64,000 nt of DNA from assembly GCF_963678975.1 (NCBI RefSeq), contig NC_089279.1:33630660-33694659 (forward strand), in the 5' to 3' direction. The position numbers and the translations under genes are program-made. The DNA is from Dysidea avara (lineage: Eukaryota > Porifera > Demospongiae > Dictyoceratida > Dysideidae). Below the pieces are notes generated by a model, which saw only the letters and a program-made list of their open reading frames with translations, had not been told where the DNA came from and made no database searches. The first letter of the stretch is position 1. Every line of letters begins with the position of its first letter. Positions 46,338 through 58,723 of this stretch are shown one piece after another.

Positions 46338-49300
46338 CTCAATCGAACATGATGAGTTGTTAAAACATTTTACATATTGTGCTTGTAATTGTACTACATT
46401 TACCTGTTTAGGCTGTACTCATCTGTTTTTTTTATAATTAACAATTTCATATATAACTGGATATTACTGAGCAACTCTATTAACCTATCACTGCTACATA
46501 GCTAGCTACCATACAACAGGAAATTTTGATGGATCCACAATTCATCCGCTTTTATGGATTACCTGTTGATAAAAATTGTAAATGGGGTCTTTTGACATGT
46601 GATGAAGGTAAAATTGTGACAAGATTTGTCATAATTGTTAACTTTTTCTTCTGTCAACATTTCCTGTCATACCGTACCAGGTGAGGGTACATAAAGGCTA
46701 CATATGTAGCTGAATACTGCTAAGCAGACAGAGAACAACAATGCGATTGCAAGCATGCACCAAAAACAGCACCTGTAAGAGCTAAAACAGTTCAGTCCAT
46801 GAGCGAAGTTTAGACTTAAATCAACTGCCTATTATATATAGGCTAGGAGTCAACATTCAAAAATTCATTTATAAGCAAGCATGCATACCAGGAGAGGAAT
46901 CACACCTGAGTTTTATACATACTGTTTCTTAGTTGATCCCATCCCAAGAGTAATACAATGTTGATGAAATTATACCCATATAACATCTTCATTCAAAGGT
47001 TAGTGAAACACAGGGATTCATTTTGATGGCTTTCAGGCATTATGAGTAGTGAATTTTATATTAGTAGCAAGAATATAAGTTGCTAATGATGTCAGTTGTG
47101 AAGTCAGCATCAATGTGTATCAGTGAAATCAGCTGTGTTGAGGAAATAATATTTTATTTACAAGCTTCAGTAAGCATGATTTTGTAGTTGGTTAGTTGTC
47201 AGCAATATTAAAACATGGTGCTATGCCAAATTAACTCAGTACAACAGAGAGCAGAATCCCTATATAAATGTACAGGTGTATAGAATTTTTTGACATAAAA
47301 AATGGATTGGGGACAATTTCTGCCTGCTTGTAGAATTAATGACATCTCCTGAATGCATGCAGAACTAACTTCAGTATTTAGTGCCGTTTACGTTTTAACA
47401 TTACCTCTCCTTGTGAGTCTCCTGCATGGAATTTCTATCTACAGATTCCCTGTACACAGTATGGCTATAGTGATGTCAACAGCATACGTGTCATGCATCT
47501 TGACCATGGTCCATGGAGCTGTACATACGTATCTATAATTTCTACTGAAGCAGAGTAGGTACGTTTTACTGGCTTTATATAAACCATATTCTTATAACAC
47601 TTTTAAGGAAACCAACATGATATACACATCAGGAAATCACATGAACACTGTACACAGTATATATACCCAGTACAACACATATAATCACACACAAGAATAA
47701 TATTTTAATAATTCTTTAGTGCAGCAAACCTCGTGTACGAGCTCTGCATGACAATCATGCAAAGATATCATTATCCTACAATACGTCACATGTTAGGCTA
47801 AGGAAATCTCAAAGGTGAATGAAGGATATGCCATTCAAAGAGACCTATACATGGAGAGTTGCAAGGATGGATGGTATAGACTTTCTTCTGAATTTCCAAT
47901 GCATGAATCTTGGTCTAGTGATGAGCTGTGAAAATCAAAGTAGTGACAATGTCTCATAAGACATCCCAGTAAGCACCTTCCACAAATTAATAAGAATTGT
48001 CATTTCCTAGGATGCTACACCATATAGGCCAATATTAACACCCTCCTTCAAAAAAGCTACTGTGAAATCAACACCCATGGATTTGTTTTCATACATATCA
48101 GTGTACCATCAGTCACTTAGGGTTACAGCAAGAGTGCACTTGGCACCCATACTACTGTTCAGTCTTTTCTTGTAGTGCTGTAGTGTCTACTACAGTAACA
48201 ATCAGACACCACACAAATCCTGTAGTAACTTGACATGGCTGGAAGCGTACATGCAGTGCTAAAGTACTGGGATTCTATTACCTCATAACATTTAGCCAAA
48301 GTCTGGTCATCCATTCATCAGCCAACTTCCTCCTAGGATAGGACAGTATTTGCACCAACGCAAACTTCATCACATCCATCCTAAGACCAATGGGCTGGCT
48401 TCTGGTGATGGCTTGAGAACTACTCCATTACAGACTGATGATGGAGAAATTGAGATGATGAACAATTTCACCTGCAATAATAATATTTAAAAACACCAGG
48501 GAACTAGAAGTTTAAGTATGTGTAATGTTAGATGAAATTATAGCCTAGAGTGCCTCATCTAACAAACACGTATGCTGTGGAAATGCATTCCAATAATGGC
48601 TGAAACTTCTACACATGTCGAAATAGATTTATAGTATTTCTGTAGAGTGTAGCTAGAGTCTTTACAACTTCTAAACTACCCATTACTATAACCACTAAAA
48701 TGAGGAAGTTATTACTGTTACAACATTAATTAGTATGGATTCATGGAAAAGATGTAAGGTTAAACACCTACACATACAGATGCTTAAAATTATTGCAGAA
48801 TCGTCATTGTATGACAGAGCAATTACAAATAAATGATAATAATAATATAAAATATTCGTTTTTGTACTTTTGTTCTGCTACTACTGGCTTGCGATAAAGG
48901 TTAAGGTTAGCATGTACAGTTTCACACAGCACTGACATGCAAATGTAACCTACTGCATATAGCTGCATATTTTGATCTAATTATATCAGTGATTATAACA
49001 ACAACAAGCAGATACAACACTACACAATTCATAATAAAATTACTTTAGTGGCCTCAAAGAATTCCTCATGTGCTTTAGAGCTTGTTATGGCAGTTAGATT
49101 TCACCGTCTGTGGGCTCACATGAAAATATACTATAAATACTGTTTAGCTTTGTATACAGCATCATAGAGACAACATGCATGCATTTAGCTACTAATTTGC
49201 ATTTCCTTAAAAAGTGAAGCAGCATGTCCTCACAAAGTTCAGTGGAGCATTTGCTAGCAGGAAAATGTTGTGTACATAGGTTTACCACTGTACTTGTTGG

Positions 49301-49726
49301 TTAGACATGACATCCACTGATTGACCTGGTATTTTCTATTCCTGGAGTCACACCAATGTAATCAATTGATTGCAAGATGTTTTGAAATTCTAAAGGTTAG
49401 AGTATGCTTAAAAACAACCAGTCAAGTTATATTGTGTGACAGTGCTGTGTAAAACTATGTGTGTAACTCTTATCACCAGTGAGTAACAACAGAACAAAAG
49501 GGCCTGTGATGCTTTTAAACCAGTATAGGTATTTAATCTTATAAGGAACCACATCTTTACCATGAATTCATACTCACTTTACAATAACTTCCTCACTTTA
49601 GTGGTTACAGTAATGGGAAGTTTAGAAATTGCCAACTAAAGATACTACACAATCTACAGAAATCATGTAGCACTTTCATTCATGCAACCATGCAATTTTT
49701 ACAGCAGTAAGTGTTACCTGTGCCAA
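46338..49726. other. Long non-coding stretch after the large gene
   Basis: I find no exon with domain support, no RNA gene and no clear element ends over 3.4 kb. The sequence is AT-rich with short ORFs only. Undetected small or non-coding genes remain possible. Confidence 0.4.
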
Positions 49727-50338
49727 AAACAGCCCAGCTGTAAAAAAAAGGCGAGGCCAAGAATGCACAAGTACATGTTCATGGAGTAACTACAACCAAA
49801 AGACATGATATCAAAATCTGGCCAAGAAAGCATTTACAGTATAGGCACTTTTATGCATTCATTGTCTATATGTTTCACATTATCACATCCAGCTAGCTGT
49901 ACATGTGTGCTTGCAATATAAACAATACTACTGAGATGATAAAAGATGATTACACTGCATTGTTACCAAAATTAATTTAACTAAAAATTTACAATTGGTT
50001 TCTACTTGGCCATCTTTTTATTTTAATATACAGTGCAAAAAGATGGCCAAGTAGAAACCAATTGTAAATTTTTAGTTAAATTAATTTTGGTAACAATGCA
50101 GTGTAATCATCTTTTATCATCTCAGTAGTATTGTTTATATTGCAAGCACACATGTACAACTAGCTGGATGTGATAATGTGAAACATATAGAAAACGAATG
50201 CATAAAAGTGCCTATACTGTAAATTCTTTCTTGGCCAGATTTTGATATCATGTCTTTTGGTTGTAGTTACTCCATGAACATGAACTTGTGCATTCTTGGC
50301 CTCGCCTTTTTTTACAGCTGGGCTGTTTTTGGCACAGG
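49727..50338. mobile_element. Foldback element, family 2
   Basis: Arms of about 290 bp are near-perfect inverted copies around an about 25-bp centre. The outer ends (TGTGCCAAAAACAGCCCAGC) and the subterminal TGTAAAAAAAAGGCGAGGCC word resemble the family-1 foldback (TGTAAAAAAGGCGTGCCCAA). Both are A/T-rich with GGCCAAG blocks, so they probably share an origin. Confidence 0.75.
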
Positions 50339-50563
50339 ATATCACTACTTTTTGTTGAAATGGAGAACACACAGTTACTGAAGATTGGCTATTATATTAC
50401 ATAGGAGACACTGCATGCATGCATGCATGCATAATAACAGCTTCAGTATCAGATTAGCTAGCTAAATCAGCAGCAAAAGCTTCAAGTTCAGTGTTTAGAA
50501 GCGCTACTAAAAGTGACTTGCTAAGAGAAAACTTGTTCAAACCGTTCAATTTCGCTCAAGGAC

Positions 50564-50595
50564 TCACGTGATATTTTGCGTGATGTTTCACGTGA
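50564..50595. promoter_or_regulatory. Two TCACGTGA palindromes
   Basis: Perfect TCACGTGA boxes at 50564-50571 and 50588-50595, centre to centre 24 bp. They match the E-box of USF/MITF-type bHLH-zip factors. They lie about 140 bp above the ATG of a possible small gene. Function is inferred. Confidence 0.4.
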
Positions 50596-50731
50596 AAATA
50601 AGAACCAGGGGTAGTGACGAAGTCGAGGCTACCATCTTAATGGTTCTTCCTGAAGCGGTGGATTGGTGATATAACTAGTCTCTGTGCGTAAACAAGTGAA
50701 GGCGAATCGGCTGCGAGTTGTTGCTGAATGT

Positions 50732-52249
50732 ATGCCTCGGAATGGACATGAAGGCGCTGAATGCATCACACTATTCTCCCAGCGAATTGCCAAGTAAGTT
50801 CGTGTATAAGTCATTGTAAACGGATATATAACTACCGTCGTAATTTTAGACAGGAATCCCCCACGCCATAGTAGCTTCCTGAGATTATGCTTTTGTAGGC
50901 CAGATCCGTGCAGCTGGCTTGTTCTAGCAGCTGTGTGGGTCAGACCGCGAACAAGTTGAGCTGAACCCTAGTGAGAAAACAGCTAAAAATGAAAGATTTT
51001 TTCTCAACATTTCAACCAACCAGATGGTTGGTGATGACAACGAAGTTGACAAATGCTTCCATCAACAGTTCAGGAAAGGCTACAAGGTTATATACTTTTA
51101 TGGCTTCCTCTAATGTATGGTGAAATCTTTGGCTATAAATAATGCGTCAGGTATTTGAATGATTAGCAAGTAAGTCAATACTACAAAACCAACATTAACT
51201 CTTGACAAAACTAATAAGTTAATATCTTTGAGGGCTCAGCTCAATGCGTACATACAGTATACCATAATTACTATGCATCAATCGATTGATGTGATGATAA
51301 TATGTGCAGATCTGAGACAACCATGGACCTTACTATACAGTAACTGGGCAGATATATAGAGTTATGTATACTCTGATATAATTATTGGTAGTTTGCCAAT
51401 AGTCAAAGCTAAATTAACCATTTTAGATAGTTTTTTGTGATGTTGAAGGTGTCAGGCAAACTCCAGTTAGGGGCAGGCAATAAAAGATTATTTTTCAAAA
51501 CAGGAGAGGAACATGCTTAGGCCTGCAAGATACAGACTTAGTCTACTTACCCTAGTAGATGCACCATATTATATATAATGCACATATCAACGTATTTCCC
51601 TACTAATCCCCCCCCCCCCCTTCGGGCATATATAGGGCTATAGTGGGCACAACCGAATGTTAAATGCCCCATGGTAGAACAAACCTATTGTGTCAAATCC
51701 CCACCATTGTCTCCAGTTGCAACGTGGGGGATTGATTTGACAGCGTAGAAAAAATACTTGGGTGCTTAATGAATGATTGTCAAATGCCCCATAGTGAAGC
51801 AGCAGTTTCATGTCAATTTGCCTTGTAAATCCCCACTTACATCCAAGGGGGTGGTAGGGTAACACATTGGTAGGTGCTTAATGAGTTTGCATCATAAACC
51901 TTTTGAAATTTAGTCTGTCTTGCTTTTTTCAGCTAATGTGCTTATGGAAAAACTACAAATTGTCTTCTACTTGTATCTATCAACTATCCAATCACTGCTA
52001 GTTTATTAAAATTTCCTTTGCTGTTGTGTAACTTGTTTACCATTATGCTATAACCATTAGTCCCTCCTAGCTTATATGTCTCCTAGCAACTAAAGTTGTT
52101 ATGTCAACAATGTAGGTGAGAACCACAAAAGAAGTCAAGTAATATACTCCAATCCAAAATTGGTCATCAATTGCTGCGGTATGCTGAATACATCTTGGGA
52201 ATGACTATGTTGGATGCTCACTTTAACAATAATCATAATAGTGGAAGTA
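50732..52249 (+). CDS. Possible small spliced gene, unidentified
   Basis: The candidate exon 50732-50793 starts with ATG (MPRNGHEGAECITLFSQRIA) and ends at a perfect GTAAGT donor in phase 2. An acceptor CCTAG at 50970 would continue it in frame (EKTAKNERFFLNIST, then NEVDKCFHQQF) to about 51087. A further open stretch at about 52130-52249 reads KIGHQLLRYAEYILGM and ends at GTAAGT. The linkage of the last piece is unsure because phases and acceptors are weak. I do not recognise the protein. Confidence 0.3.
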
Positions 52250-52305
52250 AGTGTTTGTTGACATGTTAGTCTGACTATGATTACATGTTTTTAGTTAGCT
52301 GTGCC

Positions 52306-52664
52306 CATAGGCGGCGGAAGGGGGGGGGGGGGGGGGGGGCTAGGGGGCTAAAGCCCCCCCTCAGAATGATATCACACCGAAATTATCTTTCTTGGAGTGA
52401 GGCTGAAAACCGTGATAAAGATCGAGATACTCTAATAGAGCAGTCACTCTAATAAAGTAGTCAGTGTGTAGCGAGCTATGTAAGGATTTTTATGTAGTTT
52501 ATCAGCTAGAAATGGTAGCTGGTAAGGTGGAAAGCTCTTGTCAGTTGGTTGTGACCTTTTTTTTTTTTTTTGGTCTCACCTTACCAAACTATAGAAATAA
52601 GTCTGGGTCAGCTCAGCGGAGCCCCCCCCCCCCCCCCTCATATCAACTACTTCCTCCGCCGCTG
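52306..52664. mobile_element. hAT-type MITE with exact 8-bp TSD
   Basis: Ends CATAGGCGGCGGAAG and CTTCCTCCGCCGCTG are imperfect inverted copies. GCTGTGCC is duplicated on both flanks (52298-52305, 52665-52672). Long G and C runs sit just inside the ends. The interior has a CTCTAATAGAG motif and GGTTGTGACC next to poly-T, the same pair of landmarks as in the MITE at 16672-17040. Confidence 0.8.
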
Positions 52665-53721
52665 GCTGTGCCTTACCATACTGTATCCCTTTCTGTATAT
52701 ACAGGGTGGATACTGATGTTGGGGTGAGTTTATGGTCAATGGACAAATCACGCAAATGGTGAAGAAAAAATAATATGTGGTACCAAGATCCCACTACTAT
52801 ATTATGAACTCTTGGTGGTACTTCATAGCCAAACACTAGTGTATCTGGCTTCTTGTGCTATTGTAGTCCCTTTTTTTAAAAAATTTTATGGGATCATCAT
52901 AATGTAAATGTTTACTATTACAATATACCATGCTATCATTAAAGAGTTTCTATAATTGTGGGTGGTTGCATGAGGGTCTACGAAGTGCTGTGACTGAAAG
53001 GCGATGCGCTGATGCTGGCTTTTTAAGTCAACACTGAAGTTTCACAGGCACTGAAGGGCTGGGGTGGGATTAGAGACGCGCACGGGTAATGTGACAGTAA
53101 ATACTTTAACTGTATCACTACAGCGGGTATGAAACAGCTGGCTATAGCTATGTACAGCCCTGCATGGGCCGGAGTCACACTGACGAGTCAGTGGAGGCAC
53201 ACCGTGGCGAAATTAAAACAAATCAGTGACTGCTCACAATTAAACCAAGAGTTGACAGCACAGTGTCTATCAAATCAGCCAGCTTGCTATGGCTAATGAC
53301 CTTGCCCACTTCCATACTGTTTGGGTTTGGGAATTGAGGCAGGCGCCTCACACCTCGACGTCATGGCGACAAGTTTGAATCTTCAAAGAGCACAAAAGCG
53401 ATCTCATAAACTAACAAACAACTTTTAGCGAAATTAAATGTACAGATACATTGTGTAAAAAGCCCCTGATAGCCACAGCCTTTTTACAATACGACTTCAT
53501 GGTTGAAAAAAAATCGCCCCAATAGGATGCGATGACGAAGAAAATGAAAAAAAGAACGATGCACATTTGAATAAATAATTTAATTAACACATGGTAAATG
53601 GGTGGGCGATGGAACAAACTACTCCAACAATTCGCCTGACTTTTCGTGTGGTAGTTACCCATTATACAAAGGTTACATGCCCCTGGTTTCGAGGTGGAAT
53701 CTTTTAGTAAGCCTGAGATTT

Positions 53722-54131
53722 CGCCATGCGGATTTTAAAAAATTGCGTAATCAATCCCTCATGTAAATGACTCACAGTAGTGGTCGCGTGTTTATTATTG
53801 TGGGCGCGCGCTTTGTGCTTCTTGGCCTCGCGACTCACTACCGCGTGAGTCTTGATCACTGCCATGCGGATTTTAAAGATTGCGTAATCAATCCCTCATG
53901 TAAATGACTCACAGTAGTGGTCGCGTGTTTATTATTGTGGGCGCGCGCTTTGTGCTTCTTGGCCTCGCGACTCACTACCGTGAGTCTTGATCACTACTAT
54001 GCAGATTTTAAAAGATTGCGTAATCAATCCCTCATGTAAATGACTCACAGTAGTGGTCGCGTGTTTATTATTGTGGGCGCGCGCCTTGTGCTTCTTGGCC
54101 TCGCGACTCACTACCGTGAGTCTTGATTTAT
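53722..54131 (+). repeat. Three tandem copies of a GC-rich ~137-bp unit
   Basis: Each unit reads ATGCGGATTTTAAA, CGTAATCAATCCCTCATG, TGACTCACAGTAGTGGTCGC, GGGCGCGCGC, CTTGGCCTCGCGACTCACTA and GTGAGTCTTGAT, with few differences. It is locally much richer in CpG than its surroundings. TGACTCA is an AP-1 type site, and CGCGACTCAC/GTGAGTC gives a small hairpin. Confidence 0.85.
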
Positions 54132-56040
54132 ATAAATATTTTAATTAGACTTTTTGTAATCTCATGGTAGTTGGCAAAAGCCGTTCTTCCTTACCAGAGC
54201 ACACACAACAATATACACAATACGACCATGTTACACATGTAATAATACGTAGCTATACTAGACAAGCTTAGAGTTAAGTAAAAGTCCTTAACAGAGGATC
54301 TAAATTCCAAGTAACATATGTAGCATCAGTGAGAGAATTCCACCAAGAAGTGCAGATGAATGGAAAATGTTTTGGTGGAGGAGAGATGACAAGTTTGCAG
54401 GTTAGCAAAGCTGTCCTTGCAATGTATATGATAACTATGTTGTGGTCCAACAATAGGATTGGTGGATCAAGAACCAAGCATGGCTTACTGTTATTGTGAT
54501 AGTACGTATAACAAAACATGACACGATCTAAATTTTATTTGATCAGAGACAGGCAACCAGTTTAATTGTCAACGATGCCCTGAAATGTGACTGTATTTCC
54601 TTAAACATTAGCCTCCAACATTCTCAGTCATGCAGATAGAAGAAATGTTTACTACCCTGCGGACTAGAGATTTTGGTACCTGTCACTGATACATCTTCTG
54701 GTGAATATCATGGGAAAGGAATACAACATATACCGTAATTTGCTTTATTTTCGTGCAAAAAATTTTCGCACAAGTTTTTGCATACAAAAATTATTTTACA
54801 ATGAAAAAAAAGTAAATTACGGTACTCCCTGGTAGCTGGGATAAGGTGGTATGATGACATAATGTATAATTATATACTTTGTACCAGGAAATATTTTTAA
54901 TGAATCTTGGTCTACTTGGTGATGATGCAGTACTGTTAGACAACATGATTGACTTCATTTAGTTTTGCAATGGATGACTGATCATTATTCAACCAACACA
55001 TAGTTATGTATCATGACCTAGCTCAGGCTACCTACATAAAGCAGAACCATTTGTGACCATTGCTAATTATAAAGTGAAATATGGATGATTCAAAAATATG
55101 TGTTTTATTTCAGGAAACCATTTAATGGTACACAGAAAACGTTGAATGCAAACTAAACAGTTAAAATAAAACTAGGCTACCTCAATCAGATGTGGGTGAC
55201 AGTGCATCATAAATAGCTACAGTAGCTATATGTTATACATGTGCAGAATATCATTTAGATTCTTCTTTTGAATTGTTTTTTTTAATGGTATAGCAATGGT
55301 TTGATTTTTAGCCGCATATAAACAAAATTTGACCATGATTTTTAGAGTATCTTATGTACACAATACCTATACACAGGTGTTGAATTCATACAGAGTCAAT
55401 TATTACTGCCTGACATAGGCCATTTGTCAGGCAAATATCATGCATGGCCGACCACAATGGAACCTGCCTGACAAAATGCCAGATCAAAATACAAGGAAGT
55501 AGTCCAAGGTTGTATAGTTTTTATAGTGCATAAGTAAATAGTGAACACAATAATGATTGTACCATTATACATACTAAGGTTAAGTAAATCTACTGGTGTA
55601 TTCCCTGAATGCCAAATTGTGTAAAGCAGCAGTGTATCAATGTCACTGCCAGGTAAAGCTTTAGTTTGCCTGACATTTTAACTGGGGTTTGTAAAAATTA
55701 TAATTGTCTCTGAATTCATATGTATCACACTTCACAAGAAGAGGATGCCACCCTCAAAAATCTGTATATCATTATTTTAGAATTTCATTATTTTGAATTT
55801 TGAATTTTTTTTTTTTTGGCATAGCTAGCAGTGGTTTGGTTATATGAATTCAACAACTGTGTAACTAGGTATCATGTACATAAGATACTGTAAAAATCAT
55901 GGCCAAACTTTTAATTGTTTTGTTGTGATTAGAAAACATATGTATCACACTTTACAAGAAGAGTATACCACCTGCAAAAATCTTCCGTATAGTTATGTGT
56001 GCATGAAGGGTATATAGTTAAAATCACCATAATAATTACT
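54132..56040. other. Intergenic AT-rich sequence with a small MITE
   Basis: The palindromic element at 54734-54824 (CCGTAATTTGCTTT to AAAGTAAATTACGG) is related to 1990-2208. From 55330 to 55900 a decayed direct/inverted repeat is visible (CATATGTATCACACTTnACAA twice). No gene is supported. Confidence 0.4.
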
Positions 56041-56520
56041 TTAGTGACCCTTTCTAACTGTGAAGCTGAGAAGCCACACTTTTTACATTGACCATAAAGA
56101 CATACTGATGTATCTATTCATTTCAATTATTTGTACAGCCATGTGCAGTACTGGCCATGTATACTGTCAAAATATAGAATGCTATGTATTTCACCTCCTA
56201 CTGATGACCACACACGTATTTTCTGTAAACTGCTATATGCTTTTGAGCAGTGCTCAAAAATCCAGCCTATTATGCTCAAAATTATGCTTTCAAAATCAAG
56301 ATTATGCTCGAGAGCTGACTGTTTTATTAGTATAACTGTATTTCCTAACTGCTGTATTAGAGTAAGTGACTGCTCTATTAGAGTATCTCAATCTTACTTC
56401 CATAAAGTGTGAATAATCAGTAAAGAAATGGTGAAAATAATAACACTGCAAGGTTTTTGAAATGAAATGCAGTAATAATGTGCAGTGTGTTCATGTTGTC
56501 TATGATGTTGTGCAGTATTT

Positions 56521-56875
56521 TTGGCGTGCGCTTTAATTATCCACAATGAAATTGATATCCCATTTGATTTGTATACTAACTTTGCAACATATTCCAGTAC
56601 AAGAAATTATCATCCTTTTAACCTCCTATCATTGCAAGCATCAAAGACCTCATATCAGTTCTCATTTTTTCCAGCAACAATTTCACTTTGGAATGATTTA
56701 CCTAACCTAGCTAAAGACTCTAATTCACTTGAAGTATTTAAATCTATAATTAAATTATAATTTACTTATTGTATTGAATTATTGTTTTTATGATTTGTCT
56801 GTACATTTTTCTTCATTTCTGAAGTTGTACAGTATAGGTAAATAAAATAATAATAATTAAAATTCTAGAAAATCG
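56521..56875 (+). pseudogene. 3' end of a CR1/L2-type non-LTR retrotransposon
   Basis: The open frame 56521-56760 ends SYQFSFFPATISLWNDLPNL, then LEVFKSIIKL and TAA. This is the characteristic C-terminal tail of CR1/L2/Rex-type reverse transcriptases (FFPRTI..WN.LP). About 110 bp of 3' UTR and an A/T-rich TAAATAAAATAATAATAATT tail follow. It is 5'-truncated and sits between two copies of a CCTATTATGCT-type repeat. Confidence 0.75.
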
Positions 56876-57051
56876 TCCTATTATGCTGGCGTAATGCTTG
56901 ATGCTTTTGCTAGCCTATTATGCTTGAAATTATGCCGGCATAATTGGCACAAGCCTAGCAGTAATTTGACTACATTTCCTAATTAATGGAATGGAATTAA
57001 GTTCCAACCCTGCTAAGAGAATTTTTAATTATAAAACTGAGCAGTTTAAAG

Positions 57052-58249
57052 CAATGGCGGATCCAGGTTGGGGCATTTGGGGCAAATGCCCCCCCTCTTG
57101 TGGAGGAGCCAGCCATACTTCTGATTAAAATACTAAACTTTGTCAGGCCAAGATCAGTTTATAAAACTCATGAAAATATGTATTTATTACAAATTCACCT
57201 GAAAACAAAGCGATTCAAAGTCAAACTAGCTGTGAAGTTGTCACCCAGCATCTACGTGAGTACTAAGCGCCTCTAAAATAATTATCGTGTTGCTATTGTT
57301 TATTATTATATTATATTTTATAATTGTAAGACTCATATGCATGAGCATAATACAATGATTAGTTTAGAATGTAAGTAAGTAATTAAGTAAGTAAATTAAT
57401 TAAGTATAAGTAAGTAATTGAAGAGATCACTGGTGTACAAGTGTAGAGAATTGTTGTAGAGTTGGTGCATTGACAGCAGGGGCGGATCCAGGAGTTGGTA
57501 AGGGGAGGGGCACAAACAGGCTAAGTTGTAAGTGGTTGGGGAGAGTCAGATTCTCTAGTTCAGTGCTGCATTTTTGAAGCAACAAATAATCACCTCTTAG
57601 TAGTGTCTCACTGTTGATCTTTGCCAATTTAGCTTTTTCAGATGGTTGTGAAGTATTAAAAACTGTTTAAAAGGCTCTGAATGTCTTAAACAAACGTAAC
57701 ACGATAATTATTTTTAGAGACACTTAGTACGTACGAAGGTGCTGGGTGTCAATTTCACAGTTAATTTGACTTTAGTTCGCTTTGAATTTGTAATAAATGC
57801 TAGTAAAATGTACATATTTTCATGAGTTTTTGGCCTGACAAAGTTTAGTAGCTATTTTAATCAGAAATATGACTGGATCCTCCACAAGGTGAGGAATTGG
57901 GGGAGGGGGGGCATTTGCCCCAAATGCCTCATCCTGGATCCGCCATTGGACAGTGACACTTGGTAAAGCATTCCACTGAGGGATTACTCGTGGAAAAAAG
58001 CTAAACTTGTAGCTATTAACTGTTGAAGGTATTGTATTGTTTACATTCAGAGCCTTTAAACAGCTTTTAAGACTTCACAACCATGTGCAAAGGCCAAAAT
58101 GGCAAAAATCAACAGTGTGACACTGCTAAGAGGTGGTTATTTGCTGCTTCAAAAATGCAGCATCTAACAAGAGAATCTGGCTCTCCCAAACCACCTACAA
58201 CTTAGCCTGTTTGTGCCCCTCCCCTTACCATCTCCTGGATCCACTCCTG
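57052..58249. mobile_element. Outer DNA element with unlike ends, TSD TAAAG
   Basis: The left end is CAATGGCGGATCCAGG and the right end GGATCCACTCCTG. TAAAG is duplicated at 57047-57051 and 58250-58254. It is split by a related element in opposite orientation at 57477-57948. The two ends have different subterminal sequences (GGGGCATTTGGGGC versus GTAAGGGGAGGGGCAC), so the arms pair with the inner copy and not with each other. Confidence 0.7.
57477..57948. mobile_element. Inner inverted copy of the same family, TSD GACAG
   Basis: The left end is CAGGGGCGGATCCAGG with the GGTAAGGGGAGGGG subterminal; the right end is CCTGGATCCGCCATTG. GACAG is duplicated at 57472-57476 and 57949-57953. Its ends are those of the outer element in reverse order. 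Confidence 0.75.
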
Positions 58250-58297
58250 TAAAGTGGTACAATATCTTAAGAGCACTAGATATTTAACTCACTATAG

Positions 58298-58478
58298 CAT
58301 GTGACATCACTGACTGCCCCAGAGGATCACATTGTGAAATGCATCAAACAACTGTTGAACCATATTGTGTAGTAGTCTGTATTGATAATGGAGGATGTGC
58401 TGAGGATGAAATATGCATGCTCCTTAAGAAATGGACCCTGTGCAAGGGAGCCTTGTTCACCAGTAGCAGAATGTACAA
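58298..58478 (+). pseudogene. Relic of the Cys-rich exon of the large gene
   Basis: After TATAG the frame gives ACDITDCPRGSHCEMH, then YCVVVCIDNGGCAEDEICM, matching the exon at 17198 ([19 protein letters not shown]). A frameshift near 58430 moves CAREPCSPVAEC to another frame. A GTAAGC donor follows at 58479. It sits 49 bp after the nested transposons, with no neighbouring domain exons found. Confidence 0.7.
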
Positions 58479-58723
58479 GTAAGCTGATTATGTTGTGAGA
58501 GCCCATACGTAGGTGGCTTGAATACCTGTTGGTAAAGAATATGGAAATGCTCTATGGAAGGGAGCATTTGATTGGCTACTGTCATTCACTGATATACTCT
58601 AACACAGCAGTCATAATACACCCTTTAACAACAAACAAATCTCAGGCAGTGAATATTCCCTTATGTATGTCTCTGTGTTGAATTTTTTTAAGTGCACAAT
58701 ACAAGGGTGTAGGCAGCAGGGGA

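Noticed and set aside
54274-54519. Minus-strand frame as a possible reverse-transcriptase tail
   Set aside because: Resemblance to non-LTR tails is slight and lacks the FFPRT..WN.LP pattern seen at 56521.
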